DNA from: Luteimonas_C sp035250245
Lineage (GTDB): Bacteria > Pseudomonadota > Gammaproteobacteria > Xanthomonadales > Xanthomonadaceae
Length of the DNA stretch: 64,000 nt
Assembly: GCA_035250245.1 (NCBI GenBank)
Contig: DATFFH010000077.1
Coordinates: 62,001 to 126,000, forward strand
Direction of reading: 5' to 3'
Part shown: positions 1 to 9,265 of the stretch, piece after piece
How the letters are laid out: the number at the start of each line of letters is the position of its first letter
How positions within the stretch are numbered: the stretch's first letter is position 1
The notes under the pieces: model-generated
Databases searched by the model: none
Seen by the model: the letters and a program-made list of their open reading frames with translations, nothing else
What the model was told of the DNA's origin: nothing
Translations under genes and position numbers: made by a program

Positions 1-577
1 CGCCAAGCCGCTGACCCAGCGCGCGCTCGAACGCGGCTATCGGCTTGGCCTGCCGTCCGGCAGCGCCGCCGAACAAGCCGCGGTCGGCGCGATCTGGCGC
101 GGCGATACCGGCGCGATCGCACGCCTGTCCTCGCGCTACAGCCCGCCGATGCAGCTGATCGGCAAGCTCTATCGCGCCAAGGGCGGCTGGACCGCCGACT
201 GGACTTTCGTCGACAACGGCAAGGTGCTGACGCAGAAATCCGTCGATTCCGGCGATGCGCGCCGCGCCTTGGCCTCCGGCGCCGACGTCGCCGGCGACGC
301 GCTGTCGCGCAAATACGCCAAGCGCAATGCGGTGGGACCGGCCGGCACGTACCGCGTCGCCTTCACCGGCATCGACAGCGCCGAGGATTTCATCCGCCTG
401 TCCGCCTATCTGCAGAAGCTGCCGGTGGTGCGCAAGATCACGCCGGTCCGCGCCACGCCCGGCGTGTTGGAATACGACCTGGATCTGCTGACCGGCATCG
501 CCGGGCTCAAGCGCATGGCCGACGAGGATGTGATCAGCGGCGGCGACGGCGAACCAGCCACCTTCCAACTGCGCTGA
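1..577 (+). CDS. DUF2066 domain-containing protein, C-terminal part
   Basis: The reading frame is open from base 2 to a TGA at 575-577, so the gene starts before the window and about 191 C-terminal residues are visible. It looks like the C-terminal part of the DUF2066 proteins that in gammaproteobacteria often precede the PerM permease and hda, as here. No catalytic motif can be seen and the function of the family is not known. The next gene starts 7 bases after the stop, so the three genes are probably co-transcribed. The family call rests on general resemblance and on this conserved order; an ATG at 149 is internal and not the true start. Confidence 0.65.
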   Translation, partial: AKPLTQRALERGYRLGLPSGSAAEQAAVGAIWRGDTGAIARLSSRYSPPMQLIGKLYRAKGGWTADWTFVDNGKVLTQKSVDSGDARRALASGADVAGDALSRKYAKRNAVGPAGTYRVAFTGIDSAEDFIRLSAYLQKLPVVRKITPVRATPGVLEYDLDLLTGIAGLKRMADEDVISGGDGEPATFQLR

Positions 578-584
578 GGCGGTC

Positions 585-1751
585 ATGAACGAGACGGCGA
601 TGGCCGATATCGCGCTGTTCCTCAAGCGCTTGCAATGGGGTTTGGTCGCATTGGCCGCGGGCTGGCTGATCTGGCTGCTCGCGCCGGTGCTGACGCCGTT
701 CGTAATGGCCGCATTGCTCGGCTGGCTGGGCGATCCGCTGGTCGACCGGCTGCAGCGGGCGGGCCGCTCGCGCAACGTCGCGGTGACGCTGGTGTTCGTG
801 GCGATGGCGCTGCTGATGATCCTGGTGCTGGCGCTGCTGGTGCCGGTGATCGAGGAACAGATCTCGACGCTGATCGAATCGTTGCCGCATTACCGCGACT
901 GGATCATGCAGACGGCGCTGCCGTGGCTCGAAGCGCGCACCGGATTCCAGATCACGGCCTGGTTCGATTTGAACCATCTGATCGAACTGGTGCGCAGCAA
1001 TTGGGAACGCGCCGGCGGCGTGGCGACCACCGTGCTGGGCTATCTGTCGCGCTCCGGTTTCGCCTTGATCGCCTGGGTCGCGAACATCGTGCTGCTGCCG
1101 GTGCTGACCTTCTTCCTGCTGCGCGATTGGGATTTGTTCGTCGAGCGCGCCGCTTCGCTGGTGCCGCGCAAGCACATCGACACCGTCTCGCAGTTGGCCA
1201 AGGAATCCAGCGACGTGCTGGGCGGATTCCTGCGCGGCCAGCTGCTGGTGATGGTGATCTTGGGGATCATGTACGGCGTCGGTCTCTGGCTGGTCGGACT
1301 GGATCTGGGCATCCTGATCGGCATCGTCGCCGGCCTGCTGACTTTCGTGCCCTACCTGGGTCCGACCAGTGGCGTTTTGTTCGGCGTGATCGCCGCGCTG
1401 GTGCAGTACGGCGATTGGAAACACGTGGCCGGCGTGCTGGCGGTGTTCGGCATCGGCCAGGTGATCGAGAGCTATTGGCTGACGCCGAAGCTGGTGGGCG
1501 ATCGCATCGGCCTGCATCCGGTGGCGGTGATCTTCGCAGTGCTGGCCGGCGGGCAGTTGTTCGGCTTCCTGGGCATGCTGCTGGCGCTGCCGGTGGCGGC
1601 CATCGCCAACGTGCTGTTGCGCTATGCCCACCAGCGCTATACGCATAGCAAGCTGTACGGCGGCGACAAGCCGGAGATCCTGCTCGACCCGCGCGTTAGC
1701 GAGGGCGGCATTATCGTGCCGGCCGAAGACAAGGGCGCCGACCGCGAGTGA
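585..1751 (+). CDS. AI-2E/PerM family permease
   Basis: This is a 388-residue polytopic inner-membrane protein of the AI-2E transporter (UPF0118, PerM/YdgG) family. Paired hydrophobic segments lie near residues 16-50 and 65-88, a long soluble stretch follows at about 90-150, and a second membrane block runs from about 150 to 345 with the family-typical PYLGP turn. The C-terminal tail (about 350-388) is charged and cytoplasmic. Members have been linked to autoinducer-2 export or Na+/H+ antiport, but the substrate here cannot be read from sequence. The stop overlaps the GTG start of hda by four bases. An alternative ATG at 600 would remove five residues. Confidence 0.85.
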   Translation: MNETAMADIALFLKRLQWGLVALAAGWLIWLLAPVLTPFVMAALLGWLGDPLVDRLQRAGRSRNVAVTLVFVAMALLMILVLALLVPVIEEQISTLIESLPHYRDWIMQTALPWLEARTGFQITAWFDLNHLIELVRSNWERAGGVATTVLGYLSRSGFALIAWVANIVLLPVLTFFLLRDWDLFVERAASLVPRKHIDTVSQLAKESSDVLGGFLRGQLLVMVILGIMYGVGLWLVGLDLGILIGIVAGLLTFVPYLGPTSGVLFGVIAALVQYGDWKHVAGVLAVFGIGQVIESYWLTPKLVGDRIGLHPVAVIFAVLAGGQLFGFLGMLLALPVAAIANVLLRYAHQRYTHSKLYGGDKPEILLDPRVSEGGIIVPAEDKGADRE

Positions 1752-2449
1752 GCCGCACCGGTTCCGGGCCGCAACTGCCGTTGGCGCTGCGCTATCCGCC
1801 CGATCAGCGCTTCGAGACGTTCGTCGGCGCGCCCGACGGCGCGTTGGCGCAATTGCAGGCGTTGGCCGAAAAGGATGCGTCCGAATGGGCGTATCTCAGC
1901 GGCCCCTCCGGCGTCGGCAAGACCCATTTGGCTTTGGCCGCTTGCGCCGCGGCGGAGGAAGCCGGGCGCCGCGCCGCTTATCTGCCGTTGCGCGCGGCCG
2001 CCGGCCGCTTGCGCGAAGCGATGGAAGCGTTGGAAGGCAACGATCTGATCGCGCTCGATGGTCTGGAGGCGATCGCCGGCGATCGCGACGAAGAGATCGC
2101 GCTATTCGATTTCCACAACCGCGCGCGGCCGGCCGGCGTCGGAGTGCTGTATGCGGCGAGTGCGAATCCGGACGACTTGCCGCTGACCCTGCCGGATTTG
2201 CGCTCGCGCCTGTCGCAGTGCGCGCGGATCGCTTTGGCGCCGCTGGACGACGAAGGCCGCAAAGAAGTGCTGCGCCGGCGCGCGCAGCGGCGCGGCCTGG
2301 CTTTCGACGAAGCGGCGATCGATTGGCTGCTCAAGCGCGCCGATCGCGACCTGGTTTCGCTGACCGGTTTGCTGGACGATCTCGATCGCGCCTCGCTCGC
2401 CGCGCAGCGGCGCGTCACGGTGCCGTTTTTGCGCCAGCTCCTCGGCTGA
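1748..2449 (+). CDS. hda: Hda, DnaA regulatory inactivator
   Basis: This is a 233-residue AAA+ protein homologous to DnaA domain III. With the DNA-loaded beta clamp, Hda stimulates hydrolysis of DnaA-bound ATP and so prevents re-initiation of replication. The N-terminus carries QLPLAL (residues 9-14), which matches the clamp-binding peptide of Hda proteins. Walker A is GPSGVGKT (52-59), and a short Walker B-like LIALDGLEAI follows near residue 100. The length matches the family. The start is GTG, overlapping the permease stop in GTGA, which implies translational coupling. A REP pair follows three bases after the stop. Confidence 0.9.
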   Translation: MSRTGSGPQLPLALRYPPDQRFETFVGAPDGALAQLQALAEKDASEWAYLSGPSGVGKTHLALAACAAAEEAGRRAAYLPLRAAAGRLREAMEALEGNDLIALDGLEAIAGDRDEEIALFDFHNRARPAGVGVLYAASANPDDLPLTLPDLRSRLSQCARIALAPLDDEGRKEVLRRRAQRRGLAFDEAAIDWLLKRADRDLVSLTGLLDDLDRASLAAQRRVTVPFLRQLLG

Positions 2450-2451
2450 TC

Positions 2452-2582
2452 GTAGGGCGGGCCTTGGCCCACCATTGCCATCCGCCTGTTCCGACGAACA
2501 ATCGGCGAGGCTCGCTGTTTTGCTTCGATCATTGTTCGAAGCGGTTTGAAGCATGGCGATGGTGGGCCAAGGCCCACCCTAC
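2452..2582. repeat. REP pair, family D (GTAGGG-GGGCCTTGGCCCACC)
   Basis: Two inverted copies of a palindromic unit (GTAGGGCGGGCCTTGGCCCA at the left, its complement at the right) face each other across about 85 bases that can also fold. The pair fills the gap between convergent hda and murU and probably acts as a bidirectional terminator or mRNA stabiliser. The TAG stop of murU (complement of 2579-2581) lies inside the GTAG head of the right copy. The same family recurs at 56831-56955. Confidence 0.85.
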
Positions 2583-3322
2583 AACCGCAGAGCTTCGTCC
2601 AGTTGGGCCAACCGCTCGGGCGTGCCGACATCGGTCCAGCGGCCGCGATGATGCTCGCCCGACACGCCGTTGCGTGCCATCGCAGCGCGCAGCAATGGCG
2701 CCAATTTGAAGCGCGGCGGGCTTGCGTCGGCGCCCGGCGCATCGCCGATCGTGCTGCGCCAACCATCGAACAGGGCCGGGCGATAGACGCCGATGCCGGA
2801 GAAGGTGAGTTTTCCGGCCGCTCCGCCGCCGAAAAACAGACTCGATGTCGCTACGGAAGCGGGTTCCGCGTTCACCGCCCCATTCGCTGCGAGCGCGAAA
2901 TCACCGTTCGGATGCTGCGGTGGATTATCCACCAACACCAAGTGCGCCAATCCGCGCGGTTCGCGCGGCAGGCGGGCGAAATCGTAATCGGTCCAGATGT
3001 CGCCGTTGATCGCCAGGAACGGCGCCTCGCCGAGCATCGATATCGCTTGCAGCATGCCGCCGCCGGTTTCCAGCGGCGTCGTGCCTTCGTAGGAATAATG
3101 GATCGACAATCCCCAACGTTCGCCGTCGCCGAGCGTTTGCGGGAATTGTTCGGCCAGCCAGCTGGTGTTGATCGCCACTTCGCGCACGCCGAGTTTGGCG
3201 AGTTTTTCCAGATGCCAAACGATCAAGGGTTTGCCGCCGGCTTCCAGCAGCGGCTTGGGCGTGGTGTCGGTCAGCGGCCGCATGCGCTCGCCTAGACCCG
3301 CGGCGAAGATCAAGGCCTTCAT
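2579..3322 (-). CDS. murU: MurU, N-acetylmuramate 1-phosphate uridylyltransferase
   Basis: This is a 247-residue sugar-1-phosphate nucleotidyltransferase. The signature GxGxRMRPLT...PKP spans residues 9-24 and a metal-binding NGD sits at 106-108. Generic annotation would be mannose-1-phosphate guanylyltransferase, but the upstream coupled gene is an AmgK-type kinase. That pairing is the diagnostic context of MurU, which makes UDP-MurNAc from MurNAc-1-P and so bypasses de novo synthesis and the fosfomycin target MurA. The ATG at 3320-3322 overlaps the amgK stop in ATGA; a longer frame to 3526 lies inside amgK and is rejected. The stop codon is contributed by a REP element. Confidence 0.88.
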   Translation of the reverse strand: MKALIFAAGLGERMRPLTDTTPKPLLEAGGKPLIVWHLEKLAKLGVREVAINTSWLAEQFPQTLGDGERWGLSIHYSYEGTTPLETGGGMLQAISMLGEAPFLAINGDIWTDYDFARLPREPRGLAHLVLVDNPPQHPNGDFALAANGAVNAEPASVATSSLFFGGGAAGKLTFSGIGVYRPALFDGWRSTIGDAPGADASPPRFKLAPLLRAAMARNGVSGEHHRGRWTDVGTPERLAQLDEALRL

Positions 3323-4329
3323 TCGAAGCCGACCTTTTCCAACGCCGGACGGATGCGGCGATCCAGCAACTCGGCCAGCGCCGAAAGCTCGGGATGTCGC
3401 GGCAGCACTTCGTCCAGATAGCCGACGATCCGCGGCGCATCGTGCAGATAATGCGGCTTGCCGTCGCGATGTTTCAGCCGCGAGAAGATGCCCAAGATCT
3501 TGAGATGGCGCTGGATGCCCATCCAATCAGCGTCGCGCTGGAAAATCTTCAGCGCGGGCACCGGCAGCCCTGCGGCGGCGGCACGAGCGTGGTACTGGGC
3601 CAGCCATCCGTCCACCCGCGCCAAAGGCCAGCTGACGAAGGCGTCCTTGAACAGGCTGACCGGATCGTAGGCGATCGGGCCGCGCACGCAGTCCTGGAAA
3701 TCGAGCACGGCCGGACCAGGCGATACCGGCATCAGATTGCGCGGCATGAAGTCGCGATGGGTCAGCACGCGCGCCTGCGTCAGCGCATTGTCCATCAACC
3801 GGCGCTGCGCCAGTTCCAGCGATTCGAGTTCGCCGCAATCCAGCTCCAAACCCAGATGGCGGCGCAGGAACCATTCTTCGAACAGGCCCGCGTCGCGCTG
3901 CAGCAGCGCTTCGCCGAATTCGCCCATGCCGTTGGGCGGAACGATGGTTTGCAGTTTCAGCAGCTGGTCCATCGCCGCGTTGAAGTACGCATCGGCGTTG
4001 TCCGCATCCAGCGTTTTCGCAAGCGTCGGTCCGCCCAGATCCTCCAGTAGCAGGAAACCGTGGTCGATGTCCTGCGCCAGCACCTGCGGCACGCGCACGC
4101 CGCCGCCTTCGAGCAGATCGCGCATGCGCAGCCAGGGGCGCACGTCTTCCAGATCGGGCGGCGAATCCATCACTATCCGGCTGGGTTCGGGTCCGACGGT
4201 GCGCCAATAGCTGCGGAAGCCTGCGTCGACGGAGGCGCGATGCAGATCGACTCGGTCGTCGCTGAGTTGGCGGCGGGTCCAGTCCAGTCGGGTTTGCTCT
4301 CTATCGATGGCGGCAACGATCATGCGCAT
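3319..4329 (-). CDS. amgK: AmgK, anomeric MurNAc/GlcNAc kinase
   Basis: This is a 336-residue aminoglycoside-phosphotransferase-fold kinase. The catalytic loop HRDFMPRNL is at residues 191-199 and the metal-binding LDFQD at 209-213. AmgK phosphorylates MurNAc (and GlcNAc) at C1 in the cell-wall recycling pathway described in Pseudomonas, and MurU then uses the product. The gene is first in the pair and overlaps murU by four bases. Two in-frame ATGs (4329 and 4323) are possible; the first is reported. No resistance function is implied despite the fold. Confidence 0.88.
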   Translation of the reverse strand: MRMIVAAIDREQTRLDWTRRQLSDDRVDLHRASVDAGFRSYWRTVGPEPSRIVMDSPPDLEDVRPWLRMRDLLEGGGVRVPQVLAQDIDHGFLLLEDLGGPTLAKTLDADNADAYFNAAMDQLLKLQTIVPPNGMGEFGEALLQRDAGLFEEWFLRRHLGLELDCGELESLELAQRRLMDNALTQARVLTHRDFMPRNLMPVSPGPAVLDFQDCVRGPIAYDPVSLFKDAFVSWPLARVDGWLAQYHARAAAAGLPVPALKIFQRDADWMGIQRHLKILGIFSRLKHRDGKPHYLHDAPRIVGYLDEVLPRHPELSALAELLDRRIRPALEKVGFE

Positions 4330-4344
4330 AGCCTAGCGTTTTTT

Positions 4345-4418
4345 GTGGGAGCGGCTTCGGCAGCGAGCTCTTCAACATCCCGATTCCGCGGAAAGCTCGC
4401 GGCTGAAGCCGCTCCCAC
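4345..4418. repeat. REP-like pair, family A variant
   Basis: Inverted copies of GTGGGAGCGGCTTCGGCAGC and a near-complement face each other over about 75 bases upstream of amgK. They resemble family A (GTAGGAGCGGCTTTAGCCGC at 7516, 15821 and 42045), but the head is GTGG rather than GTAG. The left copy has a mismatched stem, so this looks like a degenerate pair. Confidence 0.75.
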
Positions 4419-4425
4419 AAAAAAG

Positions 4426-4453
4426 AGAAACGCCCCGCGGGCGGGGCGTTTCT
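4426..4453 (-). terminator. Rho-independent terminator of the GlsB-type gene
   Basis: A perfect 13-base-pair inverted repeat (AGAAACGCCCCGC, two-base loop, complement) lies 17 bases past the stop of the gene at 4471. On the minus strand it is followed by CTTTTTT, the expected U-tract. Confidence 0.88.
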
Positions 4454-4470
4454 GAGCGTCGCCGATCTTT

Positions 4471-4758
4471 TCAGCGCGGCGGCAGCGTCTTCTTCTTGCC
4501 CCGGAACAGGCTGACGACGATCAGGATCACGATCGCGCCGATCAGCGCGCCGACGAAACCGGCCGGCTGCCCGGGCGAGTACCAGCCCATCTGCTGCCCG
4601 ACCCAGCTGGCGGCCACCGCGCCGGCGATGCCGAGCAGGGTGGTCAGGATGATGCCCATCTTGTCGTTGCCGGGCTTGAGGAAACGCGCCAGCAAACCGA
4701 CCACGAAGCCGATCAGGATCGTGACCAGCCAATTATTGCCGCCCAACAAACCTTCCAT
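4471..4758 (-). CDS. GlsB/YeaQ/YmgE family small membrane protein
   Basis: This is a 95-residue, very hydrophobic protein with about three membrane helices (roughly 8-25, 33-55 and 65-85) and a basic tail. Glycine-rich helices of this spacing are typical of the transglycosylase-associated (YeaQ/GlsB) family, which is linked to envelope stress; its activity is unknown. The ATG at 4758 is preferred over an upstream in-frame start at 4854 because it has a strong GGAGGGG ribosome site, and the 32 residues of the longer form would overlap the dipeptidase gene. A rho-independent terminator follows. Confidence 0.82.
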   Translation of the reverse strand: MEGLLGGNNWLVTILIGFVVGLLARFLKPGNDKMGIILTTLLGIAGAVAASWVGQQMGWYSPGQPAGFVGALIGAIVILIVVSLFRGKKKTLPPR

Positions 4759-4819
4759 ACCCCCTCCAGACCGTGGGAAAGCGGGCCGAGAATAGCAGGC
4801 CGTACGGGCGGCGCCAGTG

Positions 4820-6310
<1,491 letters not shown>

Positions 6311-6506
6311 GGCAGGCCTTCGGTCAGGGGAGGCCGAGGATTCTAGCGCTCGCCGGGTTAGATGGGAGTTTTCCTACTTTCCGGCGCGGTTTGCGCCGGC
6401 TCCGGGGCGGCCGGTCGGGCGATGGGCCGCCGCTTCGACGCGGCGAAGACTGTCCGTGTCGGCGAATCGCCGGCAGGAAAGCATCCATCCAACGCTCGAG
6501 GAACGC

Positions 6507-6836
6507 ATGAAATCTTTCAAGACGCTCATCAACTCGCTGCTGCTCTCGCTGGCCTTGATCGGTAGCGCGTGGGCCGCAGACGAGAAGGTCAACATCAACA
6601 CCGCCGACGCGGCCACGCTGGATCGCGTATTGCTCAACATCGGCGCGTCCAAGGCAGAGGCGATCGTCGCTTATCGCAAGGAACACGGCGCGTTCAAGAC
6701 CGCCGACCAATTGGCCCAGGTCAAGGGCATCGGCTTGAAAACGATCGAGAAGAACCGCGACCGCATCGTGGTCGGCGGCGCAGCACCGGCGCCCAAGCCG
6801 AAGACCGCCGCCGCAAAGCCGTCCGCCAAACGCTGA
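6507..6836 (+). CDS. Exported helix-hairpin-helix protein, ComEA-like
   Basis: This is a 109-residue protein with a Sec signal peptide ending near SAWA-ADE (residue 23), followed by one ComEA-type helix-hairpin-helix unit: NINTADAATL, then IVAYR...GAFKTADQL and VKGIGLKTIEKNR. It is predicted to be periplasmic and to bind double-stranded DNA non-specifically, as ComEA does during DNA uptake. The tail (about 87-109) is Ala/Pro/Lys-rich. The ATG at 6507 follows GAGGA; the longer frame from 6189 overlaps the dipeptidase gene and is rejected. No other competence gene is in the window. Confidence 0.85.
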   Translation: MKSFKTLINSLLLSLALIGSAWAADEKVNINTADAATLDRVLLNIGASKAEAIVAYRKEHGAFKTADQLAQVKGIGLKTIEKNRDRIVVGGAAPAPKPKTAAAKPSAKR

Positions 6837-6907
6837 AGCTTCGCTTTCCTCCGGCGCATGGACGCGCCGTGCGGGATTTTCGGCATGGCCGTCGCTACAC
6901 TGCCGGC

Positions 6908-7501
6908 ATGGCCGATCATCCTGATTCCTGGGTCGTACCCGCCAACGAATACCGCCGCGAGCGCTGGAAGAACGGCGCCGGCTGGACGCGCGAAATCGTC
7001 CGCGTTCCAGACCGCGGCGATTGGCTGTGGCGGTTGTCGATCGCGGAGATCGAGCAGGACGCGCCGTTTTCGTCTTTTCCCGGCATCGATCGCGAACTGG
7101 TATTGCTGAGCGGCAACGGCTTGCGCCTGCGCTTCGAAGACGGGGAAATCCACACGCTTGAGCCGCCGCACGGGCGCGTGTGCTTCGAAGGCGAATCCGT
7201 CGTGACTGGCGAGCTGGTCGATGGGCCCACCCACGATTTCAATGTGATGTGGCGCCGGGATGCGATTGAAGAGCAACTCTGGCACCGGCCGTTGGTGGGT
7301 CCGATGGTGATCTTCATCGATCCGGGCGCTACCTGGGTCGTGCACTTGTTAGCCGGGTCGGCGCGCTTCGCCGACGATTCCGGCCTGCCGCAACTCGCGG
7401 CGGGTGACACGGCTTTCATGCGCGCCGATGCGCAGCGCCGGCGGCATGTGCTGGAGGGTGGCGGAGAAGTGCTGTTGATCCGGATCCAGCCGAAAGCTTA
7501 G
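6908..7501 (+). CDS. HutD family protein
   Basis: This is a 197-residue cupin-fold protein of the HutD (Ves) family. Near the start it has the typical EYRRERWKNGAGWTREI and later SIAEIEQDAPFSSFPGIDRE, both hallmarks of the family. HutD in pseudomonads moderates histidine-utilisation expression, but no hut gene is visible here, so the role is open. ATG 6908 is chosen because it yields the full conserved N-terminus. A family A REP pair follows. Confidence 0.82.
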   Translation: MADHPDSWVVPANEYRRERWKNGAGWTREIVRVPDRGDWLWRLSIAEIEQDAPFSSFPGIDRELVLLSGNGLRLRFEDGEIHTLEPPHGRVCFEGESVVTGELVDGPTHDFNVMWRRDAIEEQLWHRPLVGPMVIFIDPGATWVVHLLAGSARFADDSGLPQLAAGDTAFMRADAQRRRHVLEGGGEVLLIRIQPKA

Positions 7502-7515
7502 CGGGCTGGCTCTTC

Positions 7516-7606
7516 GTAGGAGCGGCTTTAGCCGCGAGCTTTCTTTATCAAATCGCTACGGTGTCGCGATTTGAAGGAAAGAGCTCGCGGCTAAAGCCGC
7601 TCCTAC
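7516..7606. repeat. REP pair, family A
   Basis: Inverted copies of GTAGGAGCGGCTTTAGCCGC (followed by GAGC) enclose a 40-base spacer with its own dyad built on AATCGC/GCGATT. The pair lies between convergent hutD-type and reductase genes. Near-identical pairs are at 15821-15910 and 42045-42135. Confidence 0.9.
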
Positions 7607-7624
7607 GAAAAGCGGATCGTGCGA

Positions 7625-9265
7625 TCAATACACGTCGCGGCGATAGCGGCCGTCGATCCGCAAAGCATCCACGGCGTCGTCGCCAAGAATTTGACGCAGC
7701 ACGGAATCCACCCCCGGCGCCATGCCCTGCAAGCTGCCGCAGACGTAAATCGAAGCGCCGGCCGCGATCCAGGCCTGCACGTCGTCTGTAGCCGCGGCCA
7801 AAGCGTCCTGCACGTATCGTTTTTCGCCGCCGTCTCGCGAGAAGGCCAAATCCACGCGTTCGATGAAGCCCGTTTCGCGCCAGCGCCGGATTTCGTCGGC
7901 ATAGAAGAAATCGCGATCGGCATTGCGCTCGCCGAACAGCAGCCAATTGCGGCGTGCGCCCGCGGCTACGCGCGCCTTCAGGTGCGCGCGCAGGCCCGCG
8001 ATGCCGGTGCCGTTGCCGATCAGGATCAAGGGCCGATCCGCTCGCGGCGGATGGAAATTCGGATTGCTGCGTATCCGCAACGCGATTTCGCCGCCCGGCT
8101 GGGCGTAATCGCACAACCAGCCGCTGCCGATGCCGGGACTGCCGTCGGGCCGCAGCATCCTGCGCAGCAGCACGTGCAGCGCGCCGTCTTCGGGCAACGA
8201 AGCGATCGAGTATTCGCGATGCGGCAGCGGCTGCAGGCGCCGGGCCAGTGTTTGCTCGTCCATGCCAGCCGCTTCTTCCGGTGCGGGCAAATGGGAGCGC
8301 GCGGCGACATCTTCCAGTCGTTCGCGGGCGCCATTGATTTCGACTTCCGCCTCGGGACGTAAGGACAAGGCCTGCAGCAAAGCGCGCACGGCGTCCGGCG
8401 AATTCCGCGGCCCGATCTCCGCGATGTCTCCGGCGCGCCAATCGGGCTTCTCTCCGACCGGCGGGGCGAGCGCCACGTGATAAGCGGCGGCGCCCGCGCT
8501 GCCCGGATTCAGCTCACGGCGTTCGGCCAGGCGCCAGGCCTGGTAGGAAGGCGCCGTCCAATCGGGAAGATCGGGTTGGCCCGCGAGTAAGGACAGGTGG
8601 TGCTGCCAGTGGCGCAGCGCGCCTTCGTCGCCGTTGTCGACTTCGATCAGGTCGAACATCGGCCGGGCGCCGGCATGCCGCAACCATTCGTCCAGCGCAT
8701 GGCCGAAGCCGCAATAGTGTTCGTACTCGCGATCGCCTAACGCCAGCACGCCGTATTGCAGCGAATCCAGCGTCGATGGCCCACCGAGCACGTCGCGTAC
8801 GAAGGCCAGGGCCGTGTCGGGCGCGTCGCCTTCGCCGGTGGTGCTGGCCACGAACAAGACGCGGTCGCTGTCCGCCAGCGTTTCCGCCGTGACCTTGCCC
8901 AGTTCGCGCAAGCGCACCTGCACGCCGGCGGCGCGCAGGCTGGTCGCGCTGCGCTCGGCGATCTCCTGGGCGAAGCCGGTTTGGCTGGCGTAGGCGAGCA
9001 GCAACGAGGTTTGCGAAGCGGCTTCGGCTGCCGTTTCGTCGCCTTTCTGACGCGTGCGCCAGAAAATCCATCCGGTGAAGCCGAAGTAGGCGAGCGTCAC
9101 GATGCCCGCGCTCAACCAGCGGTTGCGCAGCGGCGCGACTTCCAGCCAATCGCCGTCGTGCAAAGCCAAGAAAGCCAAGGCGATCGCGCACAAGAGCATC
9201 AGCAACGCGATGTTGCCTACCAGCGCCCAGTTGGGCTTCGAAGTGCGGACGGCGGCCACGTTCAT
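7625..9265 (-). CDS. Membrane-anchored CysJ-like diflavin reductase
   Basis: This is a 546-residue protein. Two N-terminal membrane helices (about 13-35 and 50-70) are followed by a flavodoxin domain (YASQTG, residues 92-97, binds FMN) and a ferredoxin-reductase module with the FAD-binding RxYS motif (REYSIAS) and an NADPH-binding ILIGNGTGIAGLRAHL segment. The end, RYRRDVY, is nearly the C-terminus of CysJ. It would pass electrons from NADPH through FAD and FMN to a partner at the inner membrane. It is the last gene of the iron-uptake operon and overlaps apbE by four bases, so ferric-siderophore or periplasmic-flavin reduction is likelier than sulfite reduction. Confidence 0.85.
   Translation of the reverse strand: MNVAAVRTSKPNWALVGNIALLMLLCAIALAFLALHDGDWLEVAPLRNRWLSAGIVTLAYFGFTGWIFWRTRQKGDETAAEAASQTSLLLAYASQTGFAQEIAERSATSLRAAGVQVRLRELGKVTAETLADSDRVLFVASTTGEGDAPDTALAFVRDVLGGPSTLDSLQYGVLALGDREYEHYCGFGHALDEWLRHAGARPMFDLIEVDNGDEGALRHWQHHLSLLAGQPDLPDWTAPSYQAWRLAERRELNPGSAGAAAYHVALAPPVGEKPDWRAGDIAEIGPRNSPDAVRALLQALSLRPEAEVEINGARERLEDVAARSHLPAPEEAAGMDEQTLARRLQPLPHREYSIASLPEDGALHVLLRRMLRPDGSPGIGSGWLCDYAQPGGEIALRIRSNPNFHPPRADRPLILIGNGTGIAGLRAHLKARVAAGARRNWLLFGERNADRDFFYADEIRRWRETGFIERVDLAFSRDGGEKRYVQDALAAATDDVQAWIAAGASIYVCGSLQGMAPGVDSVLRQILGDDAVDALRIDGRYRRDVY

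Noticed and set aside
534..1646. A 370-codon minus-strand frame opposite the PerM gene
   Set aside because: Its His/Gln/Arg-rich translation is the typical reverse complement of a membrane protein gene.
3319..4329. Aminoglycoside resistance kinase
   Set aside because: The phosphotransferase fold is shared, but coupling to murU identifies the gene as a cell-wall recycling kinase.
7625..9265. Sulfite reductase flavoprotein of cysteine synthesis
   Set aside because: No cysI, cysH or cysG is nearby, the protein has membrane helices, and it lies in an iron-uptake operon with apbE.
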